Source: Kalaharituber pfeilii
Lineage: Eukaryota > Ascomycota > Pezizomycetes > Pezizales > Pezizaceae
Assembly: GCA_015179045.1 (NCBI GenBank)
Contig: WHUZ01000107.1
Span: forward strand, 62,001-126,000
Length of the DNA stretch: 64,000 nucleotides
Direction of reading: 5' to 3'
The notes beneath the pieces are model-generated. The model ran no database searches and had not been told where the DNA came from. It worked only from the letters and a program-made list of their open reading frames with translations. Shown piece after piece: positions 20,202-32,483 of this stretch. Numbering within the stretch: the first letter of the stretch is position 1; the number at the start of each line of letters is the position of its first letter. Both the position numbers and the translations under genes were made by a program.

Positions 20202-21641
20202 ACTTTCTATACACTTGGGCTAAATCCACTTTCTGCGTGGAGCAGGACCTGTGTCCATTATTCGAAAGCCTTCACAAATCATATGTACAGTATGCCTATT
20301 GAACTAATTCCATCAATAAACGCGCGTGCTACGAAGCGCATGGGTGCATCATGAGGACATTTCAGGGAATTACGTGGGTCGGCAGAATGCGCCCATGGAA
20401 TATCGAATAATGGCCTTCCCCGAGTTACCGAATATTCTGTTTATGGCATCTCTGAAAAAGGAGAAGTTGACAGGATGATACATGTATACAGTTTGTATTG
20501 CTGCTGATTTTTGAATGGTGTCCGATCTCTCGAACAAGGGAGGTAAATATGCTCGGGATTTCACGCCTTCGTTCAACCTTCGAGCGTTAACGTTTACCCA
20601 GCTTTTCCCGTAATTTCCTGCTGGCTAACCTTATTCCTAAGTCCCGAGTTGTTTCCGGAGCAGTTGCAAGTCTTCTATGGAGTGGCATAGTCATTTATGC
20701 CGTTGATAGGAGACATATGAATCACACAGGGCTAGTGCCGGAGTCTGGTCAGCAAATCGCTGCCCTATGCCCAGTTCAGTCCTGGGCGGTGTTTCCACGT
20801 GACCCTCCTCACCCTCACCGCACCGATCGGCAGAACCCTGTTTTGTAGGCACGTAGTTGGTGCTCCACTTTGCACACTCTGCCATTGTTGGTGGTGGCCC
20901 TAAAACTCTCGGCGTTCAACAACTGTTGTCTATCTTCCCTGATGACTTGCGACGTTGCCACATTAGCGAAAAGAGGGCCGCATACTTAACGTATATATAG
21001 GTCTGGATCCTGATATTTGTGTCTTGTAGGGTTTTTGCAAAAAAATTTTCGCAAACCTTAGGCTAGCTAGCTCCCCTGTGTGCTGAGTGCACAAGTTCCT
21101 TTCGCACCCGGTCCTGTCCTGATTAGGCTAACGTTCTTGGTACGTGTATAGCCAAGCACATCTGACCGCACCGCAGTGGTTGCAATTTGCTTATTCAGGG
21201 TTGGAGCCAACCAAGCCCCAGCCGAATATATTTTTCTGGGCGGCTTAAGAAGCTGATTCACTTCTTTCCTCTCGCAAGAACATAACCACTAATCGCTTTT
21301 GTTCTTCACCTTCTTGCACCTTACGTCGACACGCTTCTCCAGCCCTACTTCAACATCGCACACTCGAGCACAGAACGTAACTACTTCTACTAACAGCCTA
21401 CATTGCCACCCAAAGGAACGCAACAATATACTACCTCTGCTTCACCGCACCAGCGAAAAAGTCTACAAACATCCCGCTGCTTGCTTGCGACAGCAGTTCC
21501 CAGTGGATAAATCTCTCATCTGAACTGCACCACCATCTCTACTAAAACAGGGCCCTCTCAAGCTCAGGGCGTGCAGTTTTCGCACGTTGCCCTTCCCCGG
21601 ACTGCTCAATACTCGAGCACGTCCATATCTTTGTTCTCGCC
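20202..21641. other. Upstream region of the 21.6 kb gene
   Basis: About 1.4 kb without a convincing gene or repeat. It may contain the promoter and 5' UTR of the gene starting at 21642. Confidence 0.4.
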
Positions 21642-23687
21642 ATGGCGCTCAGGAGCGTGAAATCTTCAAGAAGCCGCGGCCGGGCTCGGCACAGGAACCA
21701 GCAAGGTGTTTTCACGACAGCCCCGCTTTCTCATTCGACTGGCCCTGCTCAAGACTCGGCGCGTCGAACAAGACAGACATCACAGTGCTCAAAGGGCGTT
21801 GACGTTACCACGGCCGAACCAGATGCCGAAGGTTTTTACGATACCATTATCGTGAGGTAAGAGAGCACTCCTCGGCCCATCGTTGCAGTTGGCAACAGGT
21901 GTCGCCTTCGTGAACGTAGAACGTGGCCCCATCGTTCTCACGGCCCTCGGCCGCGTGTCGAAGGGCCCGAAGAGACTCCTGCATTGAAAAACAAGCCCAC
22001 TAACATTCTTACAGGGGGACAGTTGTGGATCCGACAGAGGTCACCGACGGAGCCCTTGCGACGTCAAGGAAACGTTTGTTTTTGGCAACCGCCACATCAT
22101 CCCTTTCTTCATCGCCTAGGCCGGTAACTCCACCAGGAAACGACAGTCCAGTGCGTAAACGGCCGCGAGGAAGGTCTCCTTGGATACGTAGCACTTCCCC
22201 TTCGCATATCCAGGACCGGGGTGCGAAACGCATCTGGTCGCGATCGCGATCGCCACGTTCCAGCACTACCAAACCACAGGTGTGGGACTCGAGTCTACGT
22301 GCGAGCGCTCCCGCGAAATCTCACAAAAAAATCTCTTGTGGCCAGTCTCCACTTTCAAACGCTCCTATTACATTCAGGAAGATTTCTAGCCCTGAGGATG
22401 CGCATGCCGCGCCCTCGGAGTTCAGCAACTCGGCAATTGCTCCGGATTACGACAATCCAGCATGCGAAGTCTTGGCGCCAACCACAGCTGACCAGCAGGG
22501 CGCTAATTATAGGAAGTCAGTCAAAGAAAATGCGAACGGCACATCCAAAATATGCCAGCAACCGTCCCAAAGTACCGAGATCGCACGGACTGCTGTCCAG
22601 CGAAAGGTCGCAGCGACCACAGGTAACGAACGCCGATTAACCACCCCGCCGCTTCGTAATCGACAGGTGGGCAAACGGACGCTACGTGATCGGGCGAAAC
22701 GTCTTGCCGAGGATTCTGCGCAGGCCGCATCCCAGCGCGTTCGAGGCCCGCGTGGACAAGATTGGATTGCTGTTACAGAGAGCAGCAGATATGTTGTGCC
22801 CCCGCAGAGGATGCCAGTCGCTGTGGACTTCAGCCGCTGGATGCGGGGTCAGAATTTGCAAAGCAAAGAACCTGGTGGGTGGACAAAGGTCCAAGAACCG
22901 AGCGACCCGAGAAAAGGGTTGCCGCAGAGTTTCCATAGTGTGACATTCTCTGAGAACTGGGAAGAGAGCTACGAGAGGACGCGTGTGCAGTTTGGTGAGT
23001 CCACATAGTAAATTCAATACAATCATGCCCAACGAAGCTTGAGAACTGACTATAGCAGATGAGAATGAACCACCTCAAGCGTCATTTTCAGACTGCACCA
23101 CTCCACTCTCTCACAGTCCACCTAAGAGCACTCAAGAGACTATTCTAGATTGTATTGTCATCCGACCCCAGACCCCCATCCCAGCACTGGCTACGCCTAA
23201 ATGCGCCAACGCCATGTCACCGCTTCTCACTCCGCTCGCGACACCACCTCTTCAGTGCATTCGAAGGCCATCACTCACCAGCCTCCCCTCGGTCTCCGAC
23301 AGTATCACGGCAACGTGCAGCCCTGCCTCCGCTTCCCCATCGCCACAAGTTCCTCCAACACCCGGTCCTTTAATTCAACCTGAGGGCCCATGGCGTAGCT
23401 TCCTCATGTTTCCTCAAGAATGGGCGCAAGCTGGAATGTATTGCCACGACGAGCCTCAAGATACCAGGTTGGCGACGAATTGGCTGAACACGGACATCGA
23501 CGCATACGTTGGGGCATTCCATGATTGGAAGCTAGAAATGGACGATTTGGCAGCAGCGGGGCATAGTCCGAAGAACGGTGATAAGAATGCTATGAGCGAG
23601 AATACATGCGTTGCAATTCTTCTTGACGCCGCACGGACGCTTGAAGCTCTAACTGCCTTGGAATATTTAAAATGTTCCTCGGGATGA
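21642..23687 (+). CDS. Three-exon gene, protein of unknown function (about 607 aa)
   Basis: Exons 21642-21856, 22015-22994 and 23059-23687 join in frame at GTAAGA..TTCTTACAG and GTGAGT..TATAGCAG borders. The N-terminal half is Arg/Ser-rich and looks disordered (SVKSSRSRGRARHRNQQG, KRIWSRSRSPRSSTTK). The middle has a basic stretch (RQVGKRTLRDRAKRLAEDSA). The third exon opens with a Pro/Ser/Thr linker and ends in a compact domain that begins PEGPWRSFLMFPQEWAQAGM and includes NWLNTDIDAYVGAFHDWKLE, with a helical C-terminus (LLDAARTLEALTALEYLK). I recognise no known domain. The two clean introns and consistent frame argue that it is a real gene. RS-like segments hint at nuclear or RNA-related location, but this is only a hint. 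Confidence 0.7.
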
Positions 23688-24738
23688 GAGAGCATTCTCA
23701 TGCTTACTGAATATCCTTTGTTCTTCTTTTTTTTTTTTTGTTTGTTTTTTTCAGCATACACGTATGCCCACATTTATGACGTTTGTATATACATCATGTT
23801 CAGCTTGCTCCTTGACTTCTTGTTGTTTGCTTCTTCTGTATTGATTTGAGCATTGTGGTCATTGAAAGATTTGGGGTTTACGTATGTTATTTAGGGGAAC
23901 TGGTTGTTAATGCGGGTTGCAGGGAGTGATGCAGGGAGGAATTGGGTTGATAGTATGGTTATTGATACAGGGGATATGGGGTTCAGTCTATGGGTATATG
24001 TGAGCGGAATATCCAGAAAGGATATTGTAAGTATGTGCTGGGTACCAGTGGCTAGCAAATAATAGATGCATTTGTAGCGGAACGCGATACACCTGCGGAC
24101 AAAATGGACCTTTTTTTTTTTTTCTTACACGGCCTATTGCCTACATGAGGTATCTCCGCGTTACTCAAAAATTTGCAACGTGGTAGTTACACATGCTACC
24201 CTTCCGTTTCTTGTGGCTGGAGGTCTTGGCATGATAATATTGACAGAGGTTACCTCGCCAAGCAGATTTGTTTTTTCTAGCTAAACCTGGCTTGGTAGGT
24301 GTTGTCCCGCTAACCCATGACCTACTAGTACCTTCCATAGTCGGGCTTGCAGTCAGGCATTAGCAGAACGATGTAAGGCTGAGCATAACGAGCACCAATA
24401 CGCAGCCTTATTTCACTTCTAAAATTGTTACCTGCACTGGGGCAATGATGTTTCGTCGCAAAGCTGGAACATAAAATTCTATATTCGTGCAACCTGAATT
24501 GAAGATTGCCATTGGTCCAGTATCGGTGCATAGTTTTGGTACATGTAGGTAGTTACAGTAGCACATAAATTTAGCAGTCGAAGGCCGCGCATGGATAGCA
24601 ACAAAATTTATTTCTGCACATCGTATTCTAACTTCACATTACGCCAACACGACACAGAATCAAGTTGGTTACACCCAATTTACACTTGTGTAAAAGCTGG
24701 CGATATGCGACATTCACAAGCCACTATGAACAGGTCCA
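23688..24738. other. Intergenic DNA downstream of the 21.6 kb gene
   Basis: Poly(T) runs at 23726-23739 and 24111-24123 lack the LINE stem-loops, so they are not called as insertions. No gene was seen. Confidence 0.4.
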
Positions 24739-24750
24739 CAGGGGAGAAAA

Positions 24751-24805
24751 TAATTTATTTTTTATTTTTTATTTTTTATTTTTAATATCATTACTCGCGT
24801 GCCGG
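24751..24805 (-). mobile_element. Insertion of half a LINE-A stem-loop plus A-rich tail
   Basis: TSD CAGGGGAGAAAA (24739-24750, 24806-24817). The 55-bp insert contains only the 3' half of the stem-loop (CATTACTCGCGTGCCGG read on the plus strand) and a tail of repeated A6T-type units. Confidence 0.85.
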
Positions 24806-24817
24806 CAGGGGAGAAAA

Positions 24818-25257
24818 GGACACCTAGGGCACTACTGGGGCTGTTGGCCATAAAGTGGCAGCAGCCGGGACCTTGAGTGGACCAAGTAAGCAACTACCCT
24901 TCCTTACTGCTCTCAGACTTTTAGCTATCCAATTCTGATGCCCGCAGCTTCCAATGTAGTATCGACCTGAACTTGTTAACCTTGGGAGAGGGAGCAGAGG
25001 TGGAGCTTGGGTTTGATGCTTGATTGTGAGGCTGTTGATTTTGCTTCTTGGGACAATTAAGGTGTTTTCCCTTGCCACACTACTGACGTAACCTAAGTTG
25101 ACTTCATCATTATGGTTCTTGTGTAATTTGTCCTCCCGAAGCTAGTACCCTTGAGACGCCAGCCAATTCTCTTGAAAAAGCATGCAAATTGAACAACAAT
25201 GATCGCGTCAGAATCGAAGAATCAAAAGTCTCAGAGCAGCTCGTACCACTTTCATGC
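24818..25257. other. Intergenic DNA, no feature seen
   Basis: No ORF or repeat was recognised. Confidence 0.4.
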
Positions 25258-25312
25258 GCTGCCATGGCGAACAGCAGCCAGCGGGGTTGCGTGATATTTA
25301 TTTAAAAAAAAC
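25258..25312 (+). mobile_element. Family-B micro-element
   Basis: Near-duplicate flanks CACTTTCATG / CACTTCATG. The insert starts GCTGCCATGGCGAACAGC and ends GCGGGGTTGCGTGATAT plus a short A tail. Confidence 0.75.
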
Positions 25313-25624
25313 CTCACTTCATGGCCTGCAGCTCCCACAGGCTCCCACAGCTTGCATAGCTATCTCGTCCCATAGCTCCATAGTTGATCCTGCTGCCCAT
25401 GTAAACCTTGTGATACTGTCTTGTAAGAGTCGCGTACTGCCCACTTTCACACTACGCCATTGGAGGAGTTATGTGCGTGAGTGGGACGGCATGAGGTAGA
25501 TAGAAATTTTGCACCCAACATAGGAAAACTGAAATTTCATGGCTTGAACGTTAGTTAACTTGTTTCTCAACCTAAGTCAGTATATGCAGAAGCATTACTC
25601 TTGGCGCGGGGGATATCCCTTTTT

Positions 25625-25657
<33 letters not shown>

Positions 25658-25945
25658 GGGGGGGGGGGCACGCAACCCCGCATGCAGGCTACCAGCCTAT
25701 GGCAGGGACCCATATACCCGGGTCAGGTTAAAGCATCCATCTATTCTACGTACACAATTCGGGTGCCCAGCGTAACCTCCGGCCCTTCAGCTAGCCCAAA
25801 TCAAGGCTGGCGAATCATACCTCGACTGGGTTGCCCTCTACCCCCTCCTGCTTCCACCCTTTCTCCTCCAAGTCCTCCCAGCACTGCCAGGTGACCATCT
25901 CACCACTCTCCTTCTTTCTCTTGGGCCGCTCCAGCTCGCCACATT

Positions 25946-26012
25946 ACCTCGCCATAGCCCTTAGGGCGGCATGCGAGTAATGAAATAAAAAAAAAAAAAA
26001 AAAAAAAAAAAA
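25946..26012 (+). mobile_element. LINE-A stem-loop-only insertion in LINE-C
   Basis: 13-bp TSD AGCTCGCCACATT (25933-25945, 26013-26025). The insert starts ACCTCGCC and is 67 bp including about 29 A. Confidence 0.95.
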
Positions 26013-26019
26013 AGCTCGC

Positions 26020-27391
26020 CACATTCGAATACCACATGTTCTGCATTCCAAGCCTCCCCGCAGGTGCATTGTACCTCCTCACCGCTGATTCTCCTCCTCC
26101 ACATGGCTCCGCCCTTCCCAGTCCACAACCAGATGTAGTTGGTGAGAGCTCTCCTGCACCACGTCACAAACTTTCCCCTTCCAAAACCCGCTCGTTCTCT
26201 CTCCTCCTTCCTCTTCCTGACTAACTCTTGACGCAGACCACCTTCTGTGGCTTGCCCATCATACCTCAGGACATGGCTCCATCCTTGGCCTTCTCATCAG
26301 CCTTCTCATTGCCCTCAATCCCTACATGCGCCTTGACCCATGCAAGTTACACGGTCCCAGCATCCCACAGCCTTCGCCATCTTTCTGCCACAAGCTCTAC
26401 CACACATGCTAGGTCCGCGGTCCTTGCCTTCCCCGCTTTCCCTGCTCTCTTGACTGCGCTGATGGCTGCTTGCGAGTCTGCAAGCAGCAACACATTTGCC
26501 CTGCAGTCAATTGCCTCAAGGGTGCCTTTCATGCCTGTGATCTCTCCATCCCACATGGTGGCTTTTGTGCCTACCCATCGGGACCCCTCAAACTCACCAG
26601 CTACCACCTGCCTCCAGCACCATCCGCCTCCAACTCCTCCTTCCTCACTGCGGCTGCCATCTGTGAATATAGCTACCGAATCAGCTTTGGCTTTGTTGAT
26701 GGCCTTTTCCCGCTTGGCTGGGGCATCCTCCTTGCCCAGCTTGAGGTCGATGACCTCAATCTCTTCCCCGAGTGAGTGTACATCGCGTCCCCAGGATACC
26801 TTCTCCTCCTCATCAACCTCAAGTGTGCTGGCGATCTTTCCAGCTCCTAACTCGAACCCATCATTCTTGTCTGTGACACGTCCTAGGCTGAAGTCCCTCC
26901 AATCTCTCCCCTTCTCATCTTCCCTGTCTGGGTCTGAGGCTTCCACTCCTCTGAAGGTTTCGGGCCACAGATCCCCTTCTCCTGTGGGGTCCCTCACTGA
27001 CCTCAGTGCGTACCTTGCTTGGCCCTGACCGAGGATTGTCGCTATGCTTTCCAGTACGGCAATCACCTCAATTTTTGTCCTTGCTGCTCCTGAACTGCTC
27101 CTGTGCATTTCCGAAGGGCTTGGTGCTGGAGCCTCTCGAACTCCTCCCTCCATTGCTTCTGGCCTCTCCAGCCAATTCCGCCCCCCACAGGGCGACTGCT
27201 CTCACCATCTTTGTGTATGCTTTGCGCCAGGAGATCGGGCTCATGTCCCATTGCGAGTTCGCAGCCCGGTAGCATATTCTTTTGAACCCGAGGTATTTAC
27301 ACGACTCGGGCTTTATTTTCTCAACGCGGATAATTCCTCCTGGAATGGCCTGTGACAATGTCTGGTGGTGTATATCGTACATTGTCGCCAT
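26020..27391 (-). pseudogene. LINE-C ORF2 fragment: RT end, RNase H, C-terminal Cys region
   Basis: The frames read YLGFKRICYRAANSQWDM and AYTKMVRAVALWGAELAGEA (RT thumb), then, after a frame change near 27070-27150, AIFTDGSRSEEGGVGGGWCW, MWDGEITGMKGTLEAI, LLLADSQAAISAVKRAGKAG and, past a TAA at about 26347, WVKAHVGIEGNEKADEKAKD. These give D-E-D-D of RNase HI. Further on, with more frame changes, lie WTGKGGAMWRRRISGEEVQC and TCGEAWNAEHVVFECGE, a CX2C-X-H-X-C-like end. The motif spacing differs from LINE-A, so it is a separate lineage. The copy is dead. Confidence 0.8.
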
Positions 27392-27659
27392 TGACTTTTT
27401 GCAACACTTGTCATGGCCACCACCATAAGAATGGCATACAACTAGAATTACCAGAGCTGCCCAGCCTTTCCAAGTTGAGTCTCACAAGGAATGAACTTTT
27501 GAATTTCAAATGTGGGACGACGATGGAATGGGTAAAGGCAAGCTTGGCATGGAAAGCGCGCGGAAATAAGGGCACCACGTGAGGCGTTCATGGCTAACAT
27601 ATGTATATAGACTTTCTCTACTGTAGCTCATACAATCAACAACCTTCTGTCCTCTTCTT

Positions 27660-28319
27660 AGGGACACCGCCACAACCCCTGGGGCTGAGCAAGATCACGT
27701 GCGTAGACACGGAGCCGGAGGAGGAACCCACCACAACGCTGGGGGTTAGCGCCATCACCACCGTCCACGAAGAGAACCCTCAGGACAAACCCTTGACCAG
27801 GAAGAGAAAAGGCAAGGAGCCGTCGCCACAGGTCCCGTACGAAATTAAACGGAGACTGGACAAGAAAGAAGCCAAAAAGATCGCGACCTCTCCCGGGATC
27901 GAGACTGTGGGTAGCACCTCCGCTGCCCCCACAACCCCACCAGCCCAACCAACCCCCCCAAAGCCCACCACCCCCGAGCCCCCGCCCCGGAGAAAAAACA
28001 AGCCAGGAAGAAGGCCGTCAGGAACGCAGACAAGACCTCCGAATCGCCCCAACCCACGAAACACGGCGTAGTGATCCACGGGATCGCATTGAGAAAGGAC
28101 CTGGGGAGAGTCAGGAGATGGATACAGACAGACAACGCGGACCTAGGGAAAACGACCGGCATCAGATGGCTGAGAAAAAAGACACTACTGATAGAAGAAG
28201 GCAAAAAGACGAGCTCAGTCGTAGTCTACCTGGAGGGACCGACCAAGATCGACAGGGTAAGGTTAGGAGGGAAATGGTTGAGGACCACCCCATACGAACA
28301 AGACAGGGGACGGAAGTGA
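27660..28319 (+). pseudogene. Truncated and frameshifted ORF1 (gag-like) protein
   Basis: The first frame (to 28071) holds LGLSKITCVDTEP, LGVSAITTVHEENP, RKRKGKEPSPQVPYEIKRRL and a Pro-rich linker. The second (28071-28319) has MIHGIALRKDLGRVRRWIQ, TTGIRWLRKKTLLIEEGKKT and VRLGGKWLRTTPYEQDRGRK. One frameshift near 28070 separates them. The doubled LG(L/V)S-IT motif is characteristic of this ORF1 family. Confidence 0.8.
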
Positions 28320-28466
28320 AAAATCTTGTTGTATGGCACCACCCGCATCACGTTAGATCCGTGGGCACCACATGTATTTAGCAGTTTAGTTATTCTTTCC
28401 TTTAATAAAACCTCGCCATAGCCCATAGGGCGGCATGTGAGTAATGAAATAAAAAAAAAAAAAAAA
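27660..28466 (+). mobile_element. ORF1-only element, 5'-truncated
   Basis: 15-bp TSD TTCTGTCCTCTTCTT (27645-27659, 28467-28481) around 807 bp. The 3' UTR, stem-loop (28411-28441) and poly(A) match the other ORF1-only copies. Confidence 0.93.
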
Positions 28467-28759
28467 TTCTGTCCTCTTCTTGTCGCACCCACGCACTCGC
28501 ACTCGCACTCGCACTCGCATTTGGTCGTACGTTCGTTCCGCCAGTTCTCACCGCTCCGGTCCATCGAAAGGCAGTAGTGGTCTATCTTACACCATTCTTG
28601 AGAGAACCTCAAAGTAAGTAAGCTTGTTCCGAGAGGTTTTGGGGCTTAGCCCTCATTGACCTCGCCATCATTTAGTCTACTGCCACATTTGCTCGGTTTG
28701 ATTTTTGAAGTTCTGCTCATCGCACGTACCGAGGGTGTCATATCCTAAAAAGGTCTACT

Positions 28760-29424
28760 CGCGTCGTCAGCGCCGGTCGACCGCACAGCCATGGGAGCTC
28801 CACCCGACACGGGGTTGTCAGGGATACCCCCACCCCCACTCCAACCTCGAGCAAAACCCCCCCGCCCTCAACTGCCAGACAACCGCTGCCGAGCCAAGAC
28901 GCGGCATTCAAGAGACATAGGGCAGGGACAAAGAAGACCCCCCACCACAAGAGCACCTCCGCCCCCCCTCCAACCAATCCCGATGCCACCAGCAGAGGGA
29001 AAGCCGGCATAGTGATTCACGGGATCGCACTACGAAAGGACCTAGGGAAGGTCAAATACTGGTTGGAGGCAGCGAACAAGGATTTGGGAAGGATCACTGG
29101 AGTTCGCTGGTTGAGGAGGAAGACCACGCTGGTTGAGGAGGGGGAAAAGACCAGTTCGGTGGTAGCTTACCTGGAAAGGGAGACGGAGGTTGGGAGGGTG
29201 AGGCTTGGGGGACGTTGGTTGAGGGCGGAACGGTATGATTCGGAGAGGGGACGGAAGTAGGACATACCGGGCCTTTCGCCCGCATCACGAGAGAGCTCAG
29301 CGGGCAACACATGTAGTTAGTTAGGAGGAGTAGTTAGGGAGTGTTTATTTGTTTTATTTAATAAAGACCCTCGCCATAGCCCCTTGGGCGGCACGCGAGT
29401 ACTGATAAAAAAAAAAATAAAAAT
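28760..29424 (+). mobile_element. ORF1-only element, 5'-truncated
   Basis: 13-bp TSD AAAAAGGTCTACT (28747-28759, 29425-29437). The 3' UTR is nearly the same as in 12760-14085; the stem-loop is at 29370-29401. Confidence 0.93.
29012..29260 (+). pseudogene. ORF1 C-terminal domain fragment
   Basis: 82 residues from MIHGIALRKDLGKVKYWLEA to the shared end RLGGRWLRAERYDSERGRK. The upstream linker (28790-29010) is in another frame. Within this domain the frame is clean. Confidence 0.75.
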
Positions 29425-29437
29425 AAAAAGGTCTACT

Positions 29438-30837
29438 GTGATTCACCACAACGGGACGTACACCACATTATGAGTAGGTCTAGGGTACAGCCGACCTTTG
29501 CTCACCAGCCGTAGGTGCTCTGCTAGGAGGTCACTGGGCATTCCATCTCAAGAATACTTCGAGTTGTGTTGTGCATCGTTGTACTGAGTGTATGTGTAAG
29601 TGCGAATGTACAAGCAAGACAATGAATGTAGAAGCAAGACGAGGACAGCTAATGCATGTATGTATTCAATATAGTAGAAGGTGATCAGTAAGAACATAAA
29701 GGCAAGCTATGTCGAGATTAGGCAAAGTAAAGAAGAGCTGAAGACAGTACTAAATAACTCTACTACTTCTTCGAAAATGTTCTTGATATACTTTTTATAT
29801 CTTTGAATAGACTAAATATTGATATTCAAGTATCTTACTATTTTCTTAAATTTAATTCAGATATAATAAGTAGAATCCAATACTAGTAGTATTATAGTAA
29901 AAAATATATTAAGAAGCTTAGGTATAAAAAAGAGTATTCTGAGAGTTAATATATATTATTATATATAGTTAGTTTTTGATATAAATAGTGCGTCTGAACG
30001 TGGTATATATTATATTATAGTAAATTATAGTAGTATTGAATTCTATTAATTATATCTGAATTAAATTTAATAAAAGTTAGTAGAATACTTAAATATAAAT
30101 ATTCTGCCTTATTCAAAAATATGAGAAGTATACTAGAAAATTTCTAAAGAAATTACAGTTATTCATAAAACTTATATTCTTTTATATAAATTATATATAA
30201 AAATTATATAGAAAAACTACTAGAAATAGCAATTTGAGATATAAACTAGGCATTATATAATATTAAGCTAATGAAAGTATTAATTATTAAGAGACCTATT
30301 AGAAAGACTCTTTAGCCAGAATTGGATAATTATTATAGCAAGTATCGAAGGGAAGTAGTACATTCCACTCTTTAGTGCACTTTGTATGCGAATTCAATCT
30401 AAATGCATGCCAAGAAATTAATGGAAAACTCATGGTGCCATTTAATTGACCACCGTGTCTTTTTCGTGCAAATAGAGGTATTAAAGATGAAGAATAACCC
30501 TTCATTTATTTCCCCTGAAAAGTGCATACAAAATTCTATTCTGGTGGTTCACATAAATGTTCTCGGGCATGCTCAATTTTGGTGTAAATCATGCGTCGGG
30601 ACGTGGTGTACGTCGCTCTGTGGTGAAAGACAGTAGGCAAAATTGTGAATTTTGACTGGCGAATCCATTCGTGTTGCCATGCAAAGCCAAAAAGGTGATT
30701 GCAGTTGCTTTATCCTGAATAAATATAGAACTACTACATTGCCAATGTTGTGACTCCCACGATGGTGGTGTGACCCTGCTACCACACGTGGCTGGTGGGG
30801 GAACCTCCATCTGTTATCGCTACAGAGTAAGCGATTC
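29438..30837. other. AT-rich, gene-free segment
   Basis: From about 29740 to 30300 the sequence is strongly A/T-rich with many TA steps and no ORF. It resembles an old repeat decayed by repeat-induced point mutation, but no parent copy is visible here. The edges are of ordinary composition. Confidence 0.6.
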
Positions 30838-30892
30838 CTAGGTTCTTTGTTTTTTGTCACGTAACGCCTGCAGCTGTTCGTCATGGCAGGGC
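30838..30892 (-). mobile_element. Family-B micro-element, diverged
   Basis: T-rich run, GTCACGTAACGCCTGCAGCT, then GTCATGGCAGGGC, the reverse of the B stem-loop with a weakened foot. No TSD was recognised. Confidence 0.65.
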
Positions 30893-32044
30893 GTCAACCA
30901 TGGCAAAATCATCTCAACTTGAGTAATTCAATTATATTAATTACAATCTGTATGGAAATCATAACCGCACGGAACGGAGGCCAAAAGACCAATATCCGCA
31001 TGCAATTTGCGCATTCTCTCCCTCGCGATGTACTCTACGACCTCCGGATTTCTTCCCTGACCTTTTTCCTCATAGCCCAGCCACCTACCACTACGCTAGT
31101 GCCATACGGCATAACCTGTGGTAATCCCAGGTGTGAGCGCGGATAGGCGTGCACTTTGTGACCCGCGAGCGTCAGGACAGCTTGGGCATTCACGGGATGT
31201 TCCGCAAATACGGGATATTACACTACTCATGCCCAGCTATTTAGAATATAATTCTCAAACCCATCAGCGGAGGTAACATGTGTGGTGTGACTGATTCAGC
31301 TTGTGCAATTCCGCATCCTCGTAATACCCAAAGATATAGAGGTAATACAGTAGCCTCACCTTGTTCACGAGCTCTCGGGACAGGCGAACATTTGGCTGCG
31401 GGCTAGGATAAGCATGGCTGTTCGTAGCCCAACATGGCCCATACTCTGTCCATTAAAGTAATTTTTGCCACCCACACTGCATCTATACTAACGTCACTGA
31501 CCGGGATCCGGCGCAGTACCGGGATCCGGCGCACTTCCGGAATAAAAACAATACCCTCCTGTAAGGCCAAATCTTCATAGAAGATAACCAAATTGCACAT
31601 ACAGGTTGGAGAGGTATAGGAAAGTAACTTCCGCACCTCAGTTAGCCAATTGGAAATTTTGAATGATACTCTATGATGGTGGTTGCCCAATTAGGCATCT
31701 GAACCCTATGCAGGTGTAAAATGGCAACATGGTTATTTAGGGTTATCTAGAATATAACTCTACACATAGAAGAATATATCTTGAGTAGCCTATAGTTATA
31801 AGTATTTACAGAAAGTAGAGATCAATAGGAACATCTATCTATATATACCCAATTAGGTAATGCATATTCCTTAATGCACCATATATGAATGCTGCAGTTC
31901 TGAGCTATGAAACTTCAGAAATATAATCTAGAGAATAGCTGAGCGAAATGAATACTCGCGGAAAGAATAATAGATGGTGAATAAATATGCGCGATATGTG
32001 ACCTCAATTTGAAAGAATAATAGGTGGGCAAAATATATACACGC
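30893..32044. other. Gene-free interval
   Basis: No gene was seen. A/T-rich from about 31700, with the phrase AAAGAATAATAG repeated at about 31962, 32012 and 32048. Confidence 0.4.
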
Positions 32045-32483
32045 GAAAAGAATAATAGCGGTGGTCATCAATTATCTATGGTAAGGTAATGTGGAACATT
32101 CGTACATTTCATATCCCTGTACGTCTAGCCATTTGCGGCCGGCAATTAATTACCGGTCCAAAATGCAAAAAAGCTAAGGCTTGCACTCTGTAAATGTAGT
32201 CCATTCACCCCTGCTCCGTATATCAACACAACTACAAATTCGAATGCCTCATGTAAGCCAAAAAGTGTCAATACAGAAGAAAATAGCATTGATAGACTCT
32301 TCATTATCTTCCGTAGTTAGACTCCATCCAGATCTCTCTTCAGAGCCTTACACTCCCTCCATGACCTCTTTACATCAGTCATTTAATCTCCTATCTTTTT
32401 AACCATAATATGATCATCTGCAGCAAACTCTTGGTCTTTAACATCCTTATGCTAGGCCGCTTGCTTGCCTCTCAATAGCTCTT

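Larger units (their letters stand above)
25625..27391 (-). mobile_element. LINE-C, 5'-truncated
   Basis: On the minus strand: reverse transcriptase end, RNase H, a cysteine-containing C-terminus, 3' UTR, then the C-type stem-loop (CCTATGGCAGGG, GCATGCAGGCTACCAGCCT as read on the plus strand), a run of G and poly(T) at 25630-25656. A stem-loop-only LINE-A insertion splits it. It is the longest copy of this lineage in the window. Confidence 0.85.

Noticed and set aside
23726..23760. Poly(T) run as a retroelement insertion
   Set aside because: No stem-loop and no target duplication next to it.
25889..27028. Long plus-strand ORF rich in Ser/Pro at 26228-27028
   Set aside because: It is the antisense of the LINE-C RNase H coding strand.
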